Below the pieces are notes generated by a model. It searched no databases and was not told where the DNA came from. It saw only the letters and a program-made list of their open reading frames with translations. From contig JADZCA010000079.1 in the NCBI GenBank assembly GCA_020851795.1, positions 1 through 48,520 of the forward strand: 48,520 nucleotides of DNA, written 5' to 3'. Positions 40,364 through 48,520 of this stretch are shown here, one piece after another; the first letter of the stretch is position 1, and each line of letters starts with the position of its first letter. Both the position numbers and the translations under genes were made by a program. The stretch comes from Planctomycetota bacterium (lineage in GTDB: Bacteria > Planctomycetota > PLA2 > JAEUHO01).

Positions 40364-41161
40364 CTACGATCGCGCCATGGACCCCGAGGTGGCTCGGCTC
40401 GTGCCGCGCCGCCAGCGGAACGTGGGGCCGAGGAGGGCGACGAGGCGGTCCTCGTGCGGCGCGAAGTAGTCCTCGAGCACGCGGCGGGTGTCCGGGTCGA
40501 GGTCGAGCGAGAGCCCGCGGTTCCAGACGTCGAACTCGCCCACCCACCGCGTGGGGTCGAGCGGGGCGAGCCCGAGGAAATCAACCACGCGCCGCACGTG
40601 CTCGGCGGGCGAGGCGAACACGTCCTCGGAGCGCAGGACGAGGAACTGCTCGCGCGGGAACACCTCGAACCAGCGCTCGAGCTGCTCGGCGTAGCGCCCG
40701 CGACCGAGGTAGCCGCGGGCGTCCTCGGGCCGGCGGCGGCCGGCGAGGTCGTCGCGACGCTCGCGCTCGACCGCCTCGGCGAAGGGCGGCACCGGGCGGC
40801 CGCGGCGCACGAAGTGGCGGTGGTGCGACCAGGCGCGCTCGACCGGGTCGCGCAGCAGCACCACGAAGCGCGCGTCGGGCAGCGCGGCGCGCACGCGGTC
40901 GCGCACCGCGGGGTCGGGCAGGTACGACGGCGACGCCTCGCCCGTGACCACGGGCCGCCGCCGCACGACGCGGTGCCACCCCTCGCGCAGGCGGCCCGGG
41001 AACTGCCCGCGGTACCACCGCAGCCCGCGGTCGTGCTCGCGGTCGAAGAAGTGCAGCTCCTTGCGGCGGGCGGGCAGCACGTGCGGGTGGCGCACGAGCC
41101 ACCGGTAGAGCGACGAGGTCCCGCCCTTCTGCACGCCGAGGATCAGGAACGACGGCAGCAC
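40364..41161 (-). CDS. PAPS-dependent sulfotransferase
   Basis: A protein of 265 aa. GTG 41161 has GGAGG 9 nt upstream. The 5'-phosphosulfate-binding loop QKGGTSSLYRWL is near the N-terminus (about residues 11-22), and the 3'-phosphate-binding motif VVLLRDPVERAWSHHRH is at about 100-116, as in heparan-sulfate and carbohydrate sulfotransferases. No TM segment is visible, so it acts in the cytoplasm on an unknown acceptor. The last 12 residues are Arg/Ser/Gly-rich. The C-terminal end overlaps an antisense TACGAT-N6-ATG element (40365-40379). Confidence 0.88.
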   Translation of the reverse strand: MLPSFLILGVQKGGTSSLYRWLVRHPHVLPARRKELHFFDREHDRGLRWYRGQFPGRLREGWHRVVRRRPVVTGEASPSYLPDPAVRDRVRAALPDARFVVLLRDPVERAWSHHRHFVRRGRPVPPFAEAVERERRDDLAGRRRPEDARGYLGRGRYAEQLERWFEVFPREQFLVLRSEDVFASPAEHVRRVVDFLGLAPLDPTRWVGEFDVWNRGLSLDLDPDTRRVLEDYFAPHEDRLVALLGPTFRWRRGTSRATSGSMARS

Positions 41162-41239
41162 GCGGGCGGGCCTCCGTCCCCGTCGATACGCGGCGCGGCG
41201 GCCCGACGCAAGCGTGGCCCCGACCTCGCGGCGCGCTTC

Positions 41240-41316
41240 AGCCCGGATCTCCCACGAGCCGACGAGGTCGGTCCGCGAGGCCCGTCGTCTCTCGTGGGAG
41301 ATCCGGGCTCAGGGGC
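41240..41316. repeat. Hairpin-forming dispersed repeat, copy 2
   Basis: AGCCCGGATCTCCCACGAG (41240-41258) is perfectly complementary to 41291-41309 (19 bp). The inner bases GACGA (41261-41265) also pair with TCGTC (41285-41289). It overlaps the bioA stop codon (41309-41311), so it could also stop transcription of the biotin operon. Same element as 21711-21786. Confidence 0.85.
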
Positions 41317-42529
41317 CAGCGGCGAGGACCTCCTCGACCACCTCGCGCATCGTCGCCCCGAGGGAGCGCGCCTCGTCGTCGGTCAGGACGTAGGGCGGCA
41401 GCGCGTAGAGGACGTTGCCCAGCGGCCGCAGCAGCACGCCGCGCGCGAGCGCCGCGCGCGCCATGCGCGGGCCCACGTCGGCGAGGTAGCCGCCGTCGGC
41501 GGCGAGCTCGACGGCGGTCATCGAGCCGAGGCCGCGCACGTCGGCGACGCGCGGCCGCAGCGGGAGGACCGCCTCGAGCACGAGCTCGCCGATGCGCCGC
41601 GCGCGGGCGAGCACCGGCGTCTCGTCGAAGAGCGCGAGGCTCTCGAGCGCGACGGCGCAGCCGAGCGGGTTGCCGGTGTAGGAGTGGCCGTGGAGGAAGG
41701 CCCGGCCGCGGTCGTGGGAGAGGAACGCGTCGAAGAGGCGCTCGCTCGCGAGCGTCGCGGCCATCGGGAGCATGCCCGCCGTCAGCCCCTTGGCGACGCA
41801 GAGGAGGTCGGGCGCGACGCCGGCCTGCTCGACGGCGAACATCGTGCCCGTGCGCCCGAAGCCGGTGAGCACCTCGTCGGCGACGAGCAGCGCGCCCGCG
41901 GCGCGGCACTGGCGCGCGACCTCGGCGAGCTCGGCGGCGGGGCGCAACCGCATCCCCGCGCTGCCCTGCAGCAGCGGCTCGACGACGACCGCGGCGACGT
42001 CGTCGCCCACCTCGCCCTGCCACGGGTCGGAGCGGAAGAGCAGGTCGCGGTACTCGTCGCGGAACAGCGGGATCCCCGAGACCGACATCGCCCCCACCGT
42101 GTCGCCGTGGTACGCGCCCGGCAGCACGAGGAAGCGCGTGCGGCGCTCGCCTCGACGGGCGTGGAACGCGAACGCGAGCTTGAGCGCCGTCTCGACGGCG
42201 GTCGAGCCGTCGTCGGAGTAGAAGACGCGCGGCAGCCCCGTCAGGGCCGCGAGCCGCGCCGCGAGGCGCGCGGCCGGGGCGTGCGTGAGGCCCGCGAGCA
42301 TGACGTGGTCGAGCGTCGCGGCCTGCCGCGCGAGCGCGGCGACGAGCCGCGGGTGGCCGTGGCCGTGGATGCACGTCCACCACGAGGAGACGGCGTCGAG
42401 CACGCGACGGCCGTCCTCCGTGACGAGCCACGCGCCCTCGGCGCGCGCGACCGGCACCGGCGCGGGCGCGACCGCGGCCTGCGTCCACGGGTGCCAGACG
42501 TGGCGCGCGTCGAGGTCGGCGGTGCTCAC
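41309..42529 (-). CDS. bioA: Adenosylmethionine-8-amino-7-oxononanoate aminotransferase
   Basis: A protein of 406 aa of the class III aminotransferase type. It transfers an amino group from SAM to KAPA, giving DAPA, in biotin synthesis. Family motifs: HVWHPWTQ at the N-terminus, VSSWWTCIHGHGHP, YSDDGSTAVETALKLAF, LVADEVLTGFGRTG, and the PLP lysine in CVAKGLTAGMLPMA. The GTG start overlaps the bioD stop by 4 bp. It is the last gene of the operon, followed by a hairpin repeat. Confidence 0.95.
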   Translation of the reverse strand: MSTADLDARHVWHPWTQAAVAPAPVPVARAEGAWLVTEDGRRVLDAVSSWWTCIHGHGHPRLVAALARQAATLDHVMLAGLTHAPAARLAARLAALTGLPRVFYSDDGSTAVETALKLAFAFHARRGERRTRFLVLPGAYHGDTVGAMSVSGIPLFRDEYRDLLFRSDPWQGEVGDDVAAVVVEPLLQGSAGMRLRPAAELAEVARQCRAAGALLVADEVLTGFGRTGTMFAVEQAGVAPDLLCVAKGLTAGMLPMAATLASERLFDAFLSHDRGRAFLHGHSYTGNPLGCAVALESLALFDETPVLARARRIGELVLEAVLPLRPRVADVRGLGSMTAVELAADGGYLADVGPRMARAALARGVLLRPLGNVLYALPPYVLTDDEARSLGATMREVVEEVLAAGP

Positions 42530-43059
42530 AGGACGTCGTCCACGACGGCGACGCGGCCGTAGGCCTCGATCGACCCGCGGTTGCGCTCGCCGCCGAGCAG
42601 CGCGACGCCGCGGACCGCGATCCCGCGCGCGCGCAGCGCCTCGAGGGTGAGCAGCGTGTGGTTGATCGTGCCGAGGCGGTCGAAGGCCACGACGACGACG
42701 GGGAGCCCCACCGCGACGACGAGGTCGGCGAGCAGCAGCCCGGGCGCGAGCGGGACGAGGAGCCCGCCCGCGCCCTCGGCCACGAGCGTGCCCGAGAACC
42801 CCGCGATCGGCGCGAGCAGCCCGTCGAGGGTGAGCGTGCGGCCCTCCGCCGCGGCAGCGAGGTGGGGCGAGACCGGCGCGCGCAGCCGCACGCCCGGCAG
42901 CGAGCGCGCCGCGCCCACGGTCGCGGTGTCGTCGTCGGGCGGGCAGCCGGTCTGCACCGGCTTCCAGTAGACCGCCTCGGGGTGGCGCGCGCAGAGCGAC
43001 CGGCAGTACGTCGTCTTGCCGATCCCCGTGTCGGTGCCCACGACGAAGACGCCGTTCAC
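42526..43059 (-). CDS. bioD: Dethiobiotin synthetase
   Basis: A protein of 177 aa, short for the family (usually 200-230 aa). It closes the ureido ring of DAPA to give dethiobiotin using ATP and CO2. The P-loop VGTDTGIGKTTYC matches the BioD Walker A, and YWKPVQTG and VAEGAGGLLVPL are standard substrate- and Mg-binding motifs. The GTG overlaps the bioF stop, and the stop overlaps the bioA start. The shortness is mainly in the C-terminal part. Confidence 0.95.
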   Translation of the reverse strand: MNGVFVVGTDTGIGKTTYCRSLCARHPEAVYWKPVQTGCPPDDDTATVGAARSLPGVRLRAPVSPHLAAAAEGRTLTLDGLLAPIAGFSGTLVAEGAGGLLVPLAPGLLLADLVVAVGLPVVVVAFDRLGTINHTLLTLEALRARGIAVRGVALLGGERNRGSIEAYGRVAVVDDVL

Positions 43060-44111
43060 GGGGCGGCCCTCCGCCGCCACGCGTCGAGCGCGTCGGCGAG
43101 GCGGTCCACCTCGGCGTCGGTGCGCGTCGCGTGGACGCTGATGCGCAGCGCCGCGTGCGGGACCGTGGGCGGCCGCACCGCGCGCACGTCGAGGCCGCGC
43201 TCGGCGAGGAACGCCTGCGCCGCGAGCGCGTCGGCGTTGTCCCGGCACGGCACGGAGACGATCGCCGCGCGCGCGCCGGGGTGCAGGCGCCGCGCGAGCG
43301 CGAGCGCACGTTCGCCCCGCCACGGCTCGGCGAGCGCGAGCTCGAGCGCCGCCGCCGCGCCCGCGGCGAGCGCGGGGGCCAGCGCGGTCGTGAAGAGGAA
43401 GGTGCGGCACGTCGAGCGCAGGAGGTCGAGGACGTCCTTCGGGCCCGTGACGACGGCGCCCGACGCGCCCAGCGCCTTCCCGCACGGCACCACGCGCAGC
43501 GCCGGCCGCCCCGCCGGCGGGAGCAGCCCGACCGCGTGCGCCTCGTCCACCACGAGCGCGGCGCCGGAGCGCGCGCACGCGTCGGAGAGCGCGGCCACCG
43601 GGGCGACGTCGCCCGACATGGAGTAGACGTGCTCGACGACCGCGAGCGTGCGCTCGTCGGCGACTGCGCGCGCGAACGCCTCGACGTCGCCGTGCGGCAC
43701 GACGACGGTGCGCGCCCGCGCCGCGCGGCAGCCGTCCACGATCGAGGCGTGGTTCTGCGCGTCGCTGGCGACGCTCCAGCCCTCGGGGGCGAGCGCGGCG
43801 ACGACGCCGTAGTTGGCGTGGAAGCCCGAGGGGAACGCGAGCGCGTCCGGCGCGCGGAAGGCCGCCGCCATGCGCTCCTCGAGCGCCCGCAGCGAGGGCG
43901 AGTCGCCGCGCAGCAGCCGCGCCGCGCCGGCCCCGAGCCCCTCGCGGTCGAGCGCGGCGTGCGCGGCCGCGAGCACGCGCGGGTCGTCGCGCAGGCCGAG
44001 GTAGTCGTTGCTCGCGAAGTCCACGCCGCGCGGCGGGGTCACCTCGCGCCGCAGCGACGCGGCGGTCAGGCGCGCGAGCGCCTCGGCGGCGTCACGCTCG
44101 AGCCGGCTCAC
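43056..44111 (-). CDS. bioF: 8-amino-7-oxononanoate synthase
   Basis: A protein of 351 aa. It condenses pimeloyl-ACP or pimeloyl-CoA with alanine, using PLP. Motifs: [46 protein letters not shown] (Asp for the PLP ring). Lys in [13 protein letters not shown] is the likely PLP-binding residue. The GTG start at 44111 overlaps the end of bioB by 20 bp. Confidence 0.95.
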   Translation of the reverse strand: MSRLERDAAEALARLTAASLRREVTPPRGVDFASNDYLGLRDDPRVLAAAHAALDREGLGAGAARLLRGDSPSLRALEERMAAAFRAPDALAFPSGFHANYGVVAALAPEGWSVASDAQNHASIVDGCRAARARTVVVPHGDVEAFARAVADERTLAVVEHVYSMSGDVAPVAALSDACARSGAALVVDEAHAVGLLPPAGRPALRVVPCGKALGASGAVVTGPKDVLDLLRSTCRTFLFTTALAPALAAGAAAALELALAEPWRGERALALARRLHPGARAAIVSVPCRDNADALAAQAFLAERGLDVRAVRPPTVPHAALRISVHATRTDAEVDRLADALDAWRRRAAP

Positions 44112-45042
44112 CGGCGGTCTCGAGGCCGAGGCGGGAGAGCAGCGCGTCGTCGGCGACGGGCCCGGGGTTGGGCGTCGTCAGGAGGCGCTCGCCGAAGAAG
44201 ATCGAGTTGGCGCCGGCGAGGAAGCAGAGCGCCTGCGTCTCGTCGGAGAGCGACAGCCGCCCCGCCGCGAGCCGCACGCGCGTCGCCGGCATCAGGATCC
44301 GCGCGGTCGCCACGGTGCGCACGATCTCGAGCGGGTCCACGGGCGCGGCGCCCGCGAGCGGCGTCCCCGGCACGCGCACGAGCGCGTTCACCGGCACGCT
44401 CTCGGGCTGCGGCTCGAGCGACGCGAGCGTGGCGAGCAGCGAGGCGCGGTCGCGGCGCGTCTCCCCCATCCCGAGGATGCCGCCGCAGCACACCGAGAGC
44501 CCCGCGTCCTGCACGCGGCCGAGCGTCGCGAGCCGCTCCGCGTAGGTGCGGGTCGAGACGATGGCGCCGTAGTGCTCGGCGCTCGTGTCGAGGTTGTGGT
44601 TGTACGCCGTCAGGCCGGCGTCCTTGAGCCGGCGCGCCTGTTCGGCGGTGAGCATGCCGAGGGTGACGCAGACCTCCATCCCGAGGCCGGCGACGCCGCG
44701 CACCATCTCGAGGACGCGGTCGAACTCGGGCCCGTCCTTCGGCTCGCGCCAGGCCGCGCCCATGCAGAAGCGGCTGGCGCCCGCGTCCTTGGCCTTGCGC
44801 GCGGCGTCGAGGACGTCGGGCGTGCGCATCAGCGGCTCGCGCGGCGACGTCGCGTCGTGGTGCGCGCTCTGCGGGCAGTAGCCGCAGTCCTCCGAGCAGC
44901 CGCCCGTCTTGATCGAGAGCAGCGCGCAGCGCTGCACCTCGCGCGGGTCGTGGTGCGCGCGGTGGACCCCCGCCGCCTCGTAGACGAGGTCGAGGAGCGG
45001 GCGCTCGAGGATCGACAGGGCGTGCTCGACGGAGACCGGCAT
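44092..45042 (-). CDS. bioB: Biotin synthase
   Basis: A protein of 316 aa, the usual length. A radical-SAM enzyme that inserts sulfur into dethiobiotin. The CxxxCxxC cluster motif is in [14 protein letters not shown], and the [2Fe-2S] cysteines are likely those in FCMGAAW, VCVTLG and the later [10 protein letters not shown] stretch. [13 protein letters not shown] at the C-terminus is conserved in BioB. ATG 45042 has GGAGGG directly before it, and TACGGT is at 45054-45049. It is the first gene of the biotin operon. No bioC or bioH lies in the window. Confidence 0.97.
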   Translation of the reverse strand: MPVSVEHALSILERPLLDLVYEAAGVHRAHHDPREVQRCALLSIKTGGCSEDCGYCPQSAHHDATSPREPLMRTPDVLDAARKAKDAGASRFCMGAAWREPKDGPEFDRVLEMVRGVAGLGMEVCVTLGMLTAEQARRLKDAGLTAYNHNLDTSAEHYGAIVSTRTYAERLATLGRVQDAGLSVCCGGILGMGETRRDRASLLATLASLEPQPESVPVNALVRVPGTPLAGAAPVDPLEIVRTVATARILMPATRVRLAAGRLSLSDETQALCFLAGANSIFFGERLLTTPNPGPVADDALLSRLGLETAGEPARA

Positions 45043-45048
45043 CCCTCC

Positions 45049-45054
45049 ACCGTA
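45049..45054 (-). promoter_or_regulatory. Candidate -10 TACGGT of the biotin operon
   Basis: The minus strand reads TACGGT, GGAGGG, ATG. The six-base gap is also a Shine-Dalgarno, so the site may serve either a leaderless transcript from here or a longer one. No BirA operator was seen. Confidence 0.4.
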
Positions 45055-45232
45055 CCGGACGGTCGCCCGCGGGTCGCCTCCGGGGCGGACGACCCCGCCG
45101 CGGGGCCGGAGCGGCGGGGCCCGCCGAGCGCACGCAGGCCGAGGGCCGTCGGGCGCCGGGCACACCGCGGACCCCGGTCGGCGCGCGCGGTCCGGCCCCG
45201 GCCACGGGTCGGACGCGCTGCGCGTCGGATGC

Positions 45233-45745
45233 TCAGCGCCCGCGGCTGCGCCGTGCGTCGCGCTCGGCGTCGCCGAGTCGCTCGGGGGGTGCCACGAACG
45301 CGCTCCCGCGTACATGCGGCCGGACACTGCAGCCGAGCCAGCCGTCGACTTCGGACAGAGGCAGGGCCGCGCGTGTGACGGCTTGAGTCGGTCGAACGTC
45401 GACGACGCGGAGCTCGACGTCCTCCCCCGTCGGTCGTCGAGCGGCGAGCACGTCGCCAACGACGATGCCCGACGTAGCCCCGCCGTCGACGACGACGAGG
45501 CCGCGCTCCCGATCCACGGCGATCACGTGCGCGAGGATCCGCGCTGCGGCAGGACCCGGCCGGCTGGCTGCAAGCCCTCGCACGTCGTCCGTCGGCGCGC
45601 CCTGCGAGCGCGACGACTTCTCCAGCGTGTCGGACGCGGGCGCCGGGCCCTCGGTCGCAGGGCGATCGGGACACCCGCGGAGCGATACGGTCACGAGGAC
45701 GACGCCTACGAGGCCAAGCAGCAGCGAGGTCGGACGCGCACGCAT
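45233..45745 (-). CDS. Small exported protein, unknown function
   Basis: A protein of 170 aa from ATG 45745 (GGGGAG 9 nt upstream). It starts [25 protein letters not shown], a signal peptide or anchor with a possible lipid-attached Cys (LRGC, not canonical). A Ser/Pro-rich linker is followed by a small beta domain (about 70-125) with [33 protein letters not shown], reminiscent of SH3/KOW-like beta barrels. It lies 37 bp downstream of the next gene and is probably cotranscribed. An earlier in-frame ATG would overlap that gene and was not chosen. Confidence 0.55.
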   Translation of the reverse strand: MRARPTSLLLGLVGVVLVTVSLRGCPDRPATEGPAPASDTLEKSSRSQGAPTDDVRGLAASRPGPAAARILAHVIAVDRERGLVVVDGGATSGIVVGDVLAARRPTGEDVELRVVDVRPTQAVTRAALPLSEVDGWLGCSVRPHVRGSAFVAPPERLGDAERDARRSRGR

Positions 45746-45782
45746 CCCGTGGGTCTCCCCGACCCCGAGGCGGGAGCGACTC

Positions 45783-47207
45783 TCACCGTCGGCGGGCAGC
45801 CACATCGATGCTCCGAATTCCGTCCCAATCCTCAAGCGGGAACTGAACGCAGCGGGCACCGCCCGGAGGAGTCAAGTGCACGTAGTAGTCCCGTCCGGGC
45901 TCCAACAGCGTCCCTGTCGCACTCCCGTCCGCCGACAGTCTGACCGTGCTGGAGGGCTGAGGCTCCATGCCTTCCGGATCGCCCATGAGGTCCGTGACCG
46001 TCAGACTCCAGTTCGCGAGCGGCGAACCCCCGTCATGGAATCGGATGTCCTCCGTCTCGACACGGGACAGTCGAATGCGCTGAGGAGGCGGATCGGCGCG
46101 GAGCGCGCCCAGCGAGAGCCGCGCGGTGGACCGAGTCGGTGCCTCGGCTACGAGCAGCAGCTCTCCGTGTGTCGCGTACTCAAAGTCGAACTCCCCCGCC
46201 GCATCCGACCTCACCTCGCGAACGTATGTCGCCACGGATCCGCCCGCGTTCCCCCCTGCGGATACGTTCCAGCCGACGAGCTCACCGTGGCGGACGTCGA
46301 AGGCCGGCTCATCGGGTCCGAACCGCTGCGTGAGGAGAACCGACAGACGGACGCCGCGCAACGGATCGCCGGTCTCGTCGACGACCGTCCCCTTCACACG
46401 AATCGCGCGACGCAACTCGATGTCCTGCGCGCGTACGAGCTCGCCGTCGACGTCCGGAATGTCGGTCCACCCGGGCATCCACCCCGAGGCAGTCGCCCGG
46501 ACGACGAGCCCGCGCACCCACGGAACGGACACATCGAACCGACCGTCGGGCTCCACACCCACCTGGCCACCCAGGTTCCACAGGCCGTGCGATCGCGCCC
46601 ATCGTCCGTTCCAAGGATCCGGTGCGATCGCACCCGGGGCGCCCGAGTCGGTCCCGATCATGCAGACGCGGATCTCGACTGCGCGCGGATCGAGCGCCTG
46701 CGGTTCTGCGGCCGCGGCCACGACCCGACCGGCCACGCGCCGCGTTCGATACACCCACACATGATCGCCGTCCTGCGGCACATCATGCCCAGCCCACGTA
46801 CCGAGCCACTCGCGCCCGGTGACGACAAGCCGAACTCCGGGCCCCACGCGGACCTCGATTCGCCCCCGGCTGTCGCTGTGGAGGAGAGCGGCCCTCGCCC
46901 CGCCGACCCACACCTCAAAGGGCACGTCGCTCGCGACCTCGCCCGTCGCGAGGTCGAACACCGTGCATTCCCGGACAGCCGGTCGCCCGTTCGGGCGCGC
47001 GCCTGTGGGTGCGACGGGACGCGGGGCCGGCGCGAGCACACCGCGAGGGGACGAGCTGTCGCCCCCGGCGGACCCGATGCCCCGATCGATCACCACGCTG
47101 TCGATCGAGGACTCGCTCGCGTGCGGGATCGAGAGGATCGCCGCAAGCACGATCAACGCCGCAGACGCGGTCGCGGCGACGCGGACGGAGGTTCGTCGAG
47201 TCCACAT
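45783..47207 (-). CDS. Exported protein with carboxypeptidase-regulatory-like domain
   Basis: A protein of 474 aa from ATG 47207, 2 bp after the stop of the Gly-rich gene. The signal peptide is clear (RRTSVRVAATASAALIVLAAILSIPHASES). After a Pro/Ala-rich linker, beta domains follow: VFDLATGEVASDVPFEVWVGG, VAGRVVAAAAEPQALDP, and a typical regulatory-like unit AIRVKGTVVDETGDPLRGVRLSVL closed by SDAAGEFDFEYATHGELLLVAE. It resembles the larger protein at 26851-28779 in architecture but not base composition: the line at 46141 is 39/60 G+C. Probably periplasmic or surface-exposed. No catalytic motif is visible. Confidence 0.7.
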   Translation of the reverse strand: MWTRRTSVRVAATASAALIVLAAILSIPHASESSIDSVVIDRGIGSAGGDSSSPRGVLAPAPRPVAPTGARPNGRPAVRECTVFDLATGEVASDVPFEVWVGGARAALLHSDSRGRIEVRVGPGVRLVVTGREWLGTWAGHDVPQDGDHVWVYRTRRVAGRVVAAAAEPQALDPRAVEIRVCMIGTDSGAPGAIAPDPWNGRWARSHGLWNLGGQVGVEPDGRFDVSVPWVRGLVVRATASGWMPGWTDIPDVDGELVRAQDIELRRAIRVKGTVVDETGDPLRGVRLSVLLTQRFGPDEPAFDVRHGELVGWNVSAGGNAGGSVATYVREVRSDAAGEFDFEYATHGELLLVAEAPTRSTARLSLGALRADPPPQRIRLSRVETEDIRFHDGGSPLANWSLTVTDLMGDPEGMEPQPSSTVRLSADGSATGTLLEPGRDYYVHLTPPGGARCVQFPLEDWDGIRSIDVAARRR

Positions 47208-47209
47208 CG

Positions 47210-48067
47210 TCAGTGGCTGAAGTGCACGCTGCCCGGAACGCCGGAGCCACCGCTCCCGCCGCTCACACCCGGGATCGGCATGGTAGCGCCGCCCGGGTCG
47301 GACGTGGGATAGCACGCGCCCGGGTCACCCGAGGCGCCCCCGAACCCGGGACCGCCGACCTCGCCGTGCTTGCCGCTCCCATCGTCCCACTCCGGGTACA
47401 CGGAACCTCCGTCGCCGCCGCGCCCGCCGCGACCACCATTCCCTGCGAACGCGTGAGCGCGCGCGTTGGCCCCGCAGTGCGCATGCGCGTCGCCGCCACG
47501 CCCCCCGCCGCCGCCCGACCCGGCGTCTCCGGCATGGCACTGATCCGTGAACAAGTAGTGGGAAGGGTCGTTCGGGACGGGGTACCCCTCGGCACCATCG
47601 CCGCCGTCGCCTCCGCGACCACCATCGCCCCCCTTGCCTCCGTATGCGTACGCAGCCGCGTCGCCCGGTGCCGACGTGTCGGCACCGCACGTGGCGTACG
47701 CCACGTATCCGCCAGCACCACCGCCACCGCCACCACCTCCGCCACCGTCGCCGACCCACTGACTTGCGGTGACATCCGCTCCGTGACCCGCGGCCTGACC
47801 GTCGCTGAACGCTTGGGCTGTCGCGACCGCCCACGCGTCGTTGCCGACGATTCGGGTGACCGCAGACACCGCGGGTCCTCCCGCACCGCCTGCGCCGCCC
47901 GCGCCTCCGAAGTTCGCGCCGTCGTCGCCTGGCTGTCCGCCGGTCCCGGGATCGCCGGGAGCACCTCCCACGCCGGGGTCGCCTCCAGGCGTCGACCCCG
48001 CGATCGCCACGGCCGATCCGATCCATGCGAACGTAGCGACAAGTATGCCCCACCGGTTCCTGCGCAC
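47210..48067 (-). CDS. Gly-rich exported repeat protein (PGRS-like composition)
   Basis: A protein of 285 aa. GTG 48067 has GAGGAGG 6 nt upstream. The N-terminus (RRNRWGILVATFAWIGSAVAIAGS) is a signal peptide or anchor. The rest is built of Gly-Gly-X units (GGAGGAGGAGG, GGKGGDGGRGGDGGDG, GGRGGRGGDGG) interrupted by spacers with a few Cys (YATCGADTSAPGD, DQCHAGDAGSGG, HCGANARAHA) and a C-terminal SGGSGGSGVPGSVHFSH. The composition recalls PE_PGRS proteins but without a PE domain. Such runs suggest polyglycine-helix or beta-helix surface proteins. It is followed after 2 bp by the beta-domain protein. Function unknown. Confidence 0.65.
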   Translation of the reverse strand: MRRNRWGILVATFAWIGSAVAIAGSTPGGDPGVGGAPGDPGTGGQPGDDGANFGGAGGAGGAGGPAVSAVTRIVGNDAWAVATAQAFSDGQAAGHGADVTASQWVGDGGGGGGGGGGAGGYVAYATCGADTSAPGDAAAYAYGGKGGDGGRGGDGGDGAEGYPVPNDPSHYLFTDQCHAGDAGSGGGGGRGGDAHAHCGANARAHAFAGNGGRGGRGGDGGSVYPEWDDGSGKHGEVGGPGFGGASGDPGACYPTSDPGGATMPIPGVSGGSGGSGVPGSVHFSH

Positions 48068-48148
48068 GCCCCACCTCCTCGCCTCTCTCCGTCGGAGAGC
48101 GTTCCACCCGCCCGATGCGGACGCGGGCTCCACCCCGCGATCGGAACG

Positions 48149-48154
48149 ATTGTA
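48149..48154 (-). promoter_or_regulatory. Candidate -10 TACAAT for the Gly-rich gene operon
   Basis: TACAAT (preceded by GGC) would start a leader of about 75 nt before GTG 48067. GTGACA occurs twice upstream on the minus strand (around 48163-48181), which could be an operator. Confidence 0.4.
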
Positions 48155-48226
48155 GCCCCCCCCATGTCACCATCGTGTCACGGAGACAGCGGATCGCGCG
48201 GACGACGCGCGCCACCCGCCGCGGCG

Positions 48227-48520
48227 TCAGCCGAGTTGCACGCAGCGGCGCGAGATCGAGGCCCCCTCGAAGCCGGTGACGGGGAACGAGACCGCCGCGC
48301 CCTCGGCCGCGCCGAGCGCGACGAAGAGCGGGATGAAGTGCTCCTTCGTCGGGTGCGCGAGGTTGGGGCCCGGCGCCTTGCGGCGGTAGTCCGCGAGCGC
48401 GTCGAGGTCGCGCCGCACGAGCGCCTCGGCGCACCACGCGTCGAACTCGGCGGCCCACGACGGCGTCGTGTCGTCGTCGCCGCCGATGCGGCGCAGGTTG
48501 TGGACGAGGTTGCCGCTCGC
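48227..48520 (-). CDS. LigB-type extradiol dioxygenase (4,5-DOPA dioxygenase-like), C-terminal part
   Basis: The last 97 residues are in the window; the gene continues past its right edge. ASGNLVHNLRRIG, PNLAHPTKEHFIPLFVALGA and SFPVTGFEGASISRRCVQLG match the C-terminus of the YgiD/DODA family of Fe- or Zn-dependent class III extradiol dioxygenases. The His in NLVHNLR and the His in PTKEHFIPL are family-conserved. The enzyme cleaves catechol-type rings; the true substrate is not known. Confidence 0.9.
   Translation of the reverse strand, partial: ASGNLVHNLRRIGGDDDTTPSWAAEFDAWCAEALVRRDLDALADYRRKAPGPNLAHPTKEHFIPLFVALGAAEGAAVSFPVTGFEGASISRRCVQLG

Noticed and set aside
40224..40469. Longer plus-strand frame ending at 40469
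   Set aside because: It overlaps the phosphatase and sulfotransferase genes antisense and has shadow-like composition; only the 30-codon part behind TACGAT is kept as a finding.

Overview
The window is a stretch of very GC-rich bacterial chromosome. A typical coding line counted at 22021-22080 is 45/60 G+C. It carries about 29 supported genes, no rRNA or tRNA that I can see, no CRISPR array and no recognisable transposase. Several traits together suggest Planctomycetota, with Myxococcota as the main alternative: extreme GC, many GTG starts, secreted proteins built from carboxypeptidase-regulatory-like beta domains, a Tubulin_2-type protein, and a TPR-PP2C phosphatase. This placement is inference; no marker gene settles it.

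Layout from left to right. 1-5373: a secreted beta-propeller-like protein, then a two-gene unit (SAM methyltransferase plus an alpha/alpha-barrel cyclase-like protein with a membrane tail) bracketed by a 37-bp direct repeat. 5374-21353 (minus strand): a five-gene cluster that I consider the main novelty. In transcription order it encodes a secreted, membrane-anchored vWA/Ig-like protein, a tubulin/FtsZ-superfamily protein of 1115 aa, a two-TM coiled-coil protein, a 1663-aa polytopic protein with a degenerate helicase-like NTPase and a transglutaminase-like domain, and a ClpX-like unfoldase. A TPR-PP2C phosphatase (21945-23873) diverges from it across a 591-bp gap. 23924-26805: a lower-GC two-gene island (P-loop NTPase plus membrane protein) that looks horizontally acquired.

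26851-32312: a secreted multi-repeat protein, a small integrase-arm-like gene behind a structured leader resembling a SAM-clan riboswitch, two small genes, a GGQ peptidyl-tRNA hydrolase-like gene and a secreted protein of unknown function. 32699-37306: citrate synthase, a Pro-rich exported protein and a divergent OmpR/histidine-kinase pair with a candidate operator between them. 37320-40285: a small unknown gene, a nitrilase-superfamily protein and an acid phosphatase, in close order. 40364-45042: a sulfotransferase and a compact, overlapping bioB-bioF-bioD-bioA operon. 45233-48067: three small exported genes, including a Gly-rich repeat protein. 48227-48520: the C-terminal end of a LigB-type dioxygenase cut by the window edge.

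A recurring regulatory signature is a TANNNT hexamer (often GCTACGAT-like) followed by exactly six bases and then the start codon. It appears at several genes and implies leaderless mRNAs. No -35 element is obvious at these sites.
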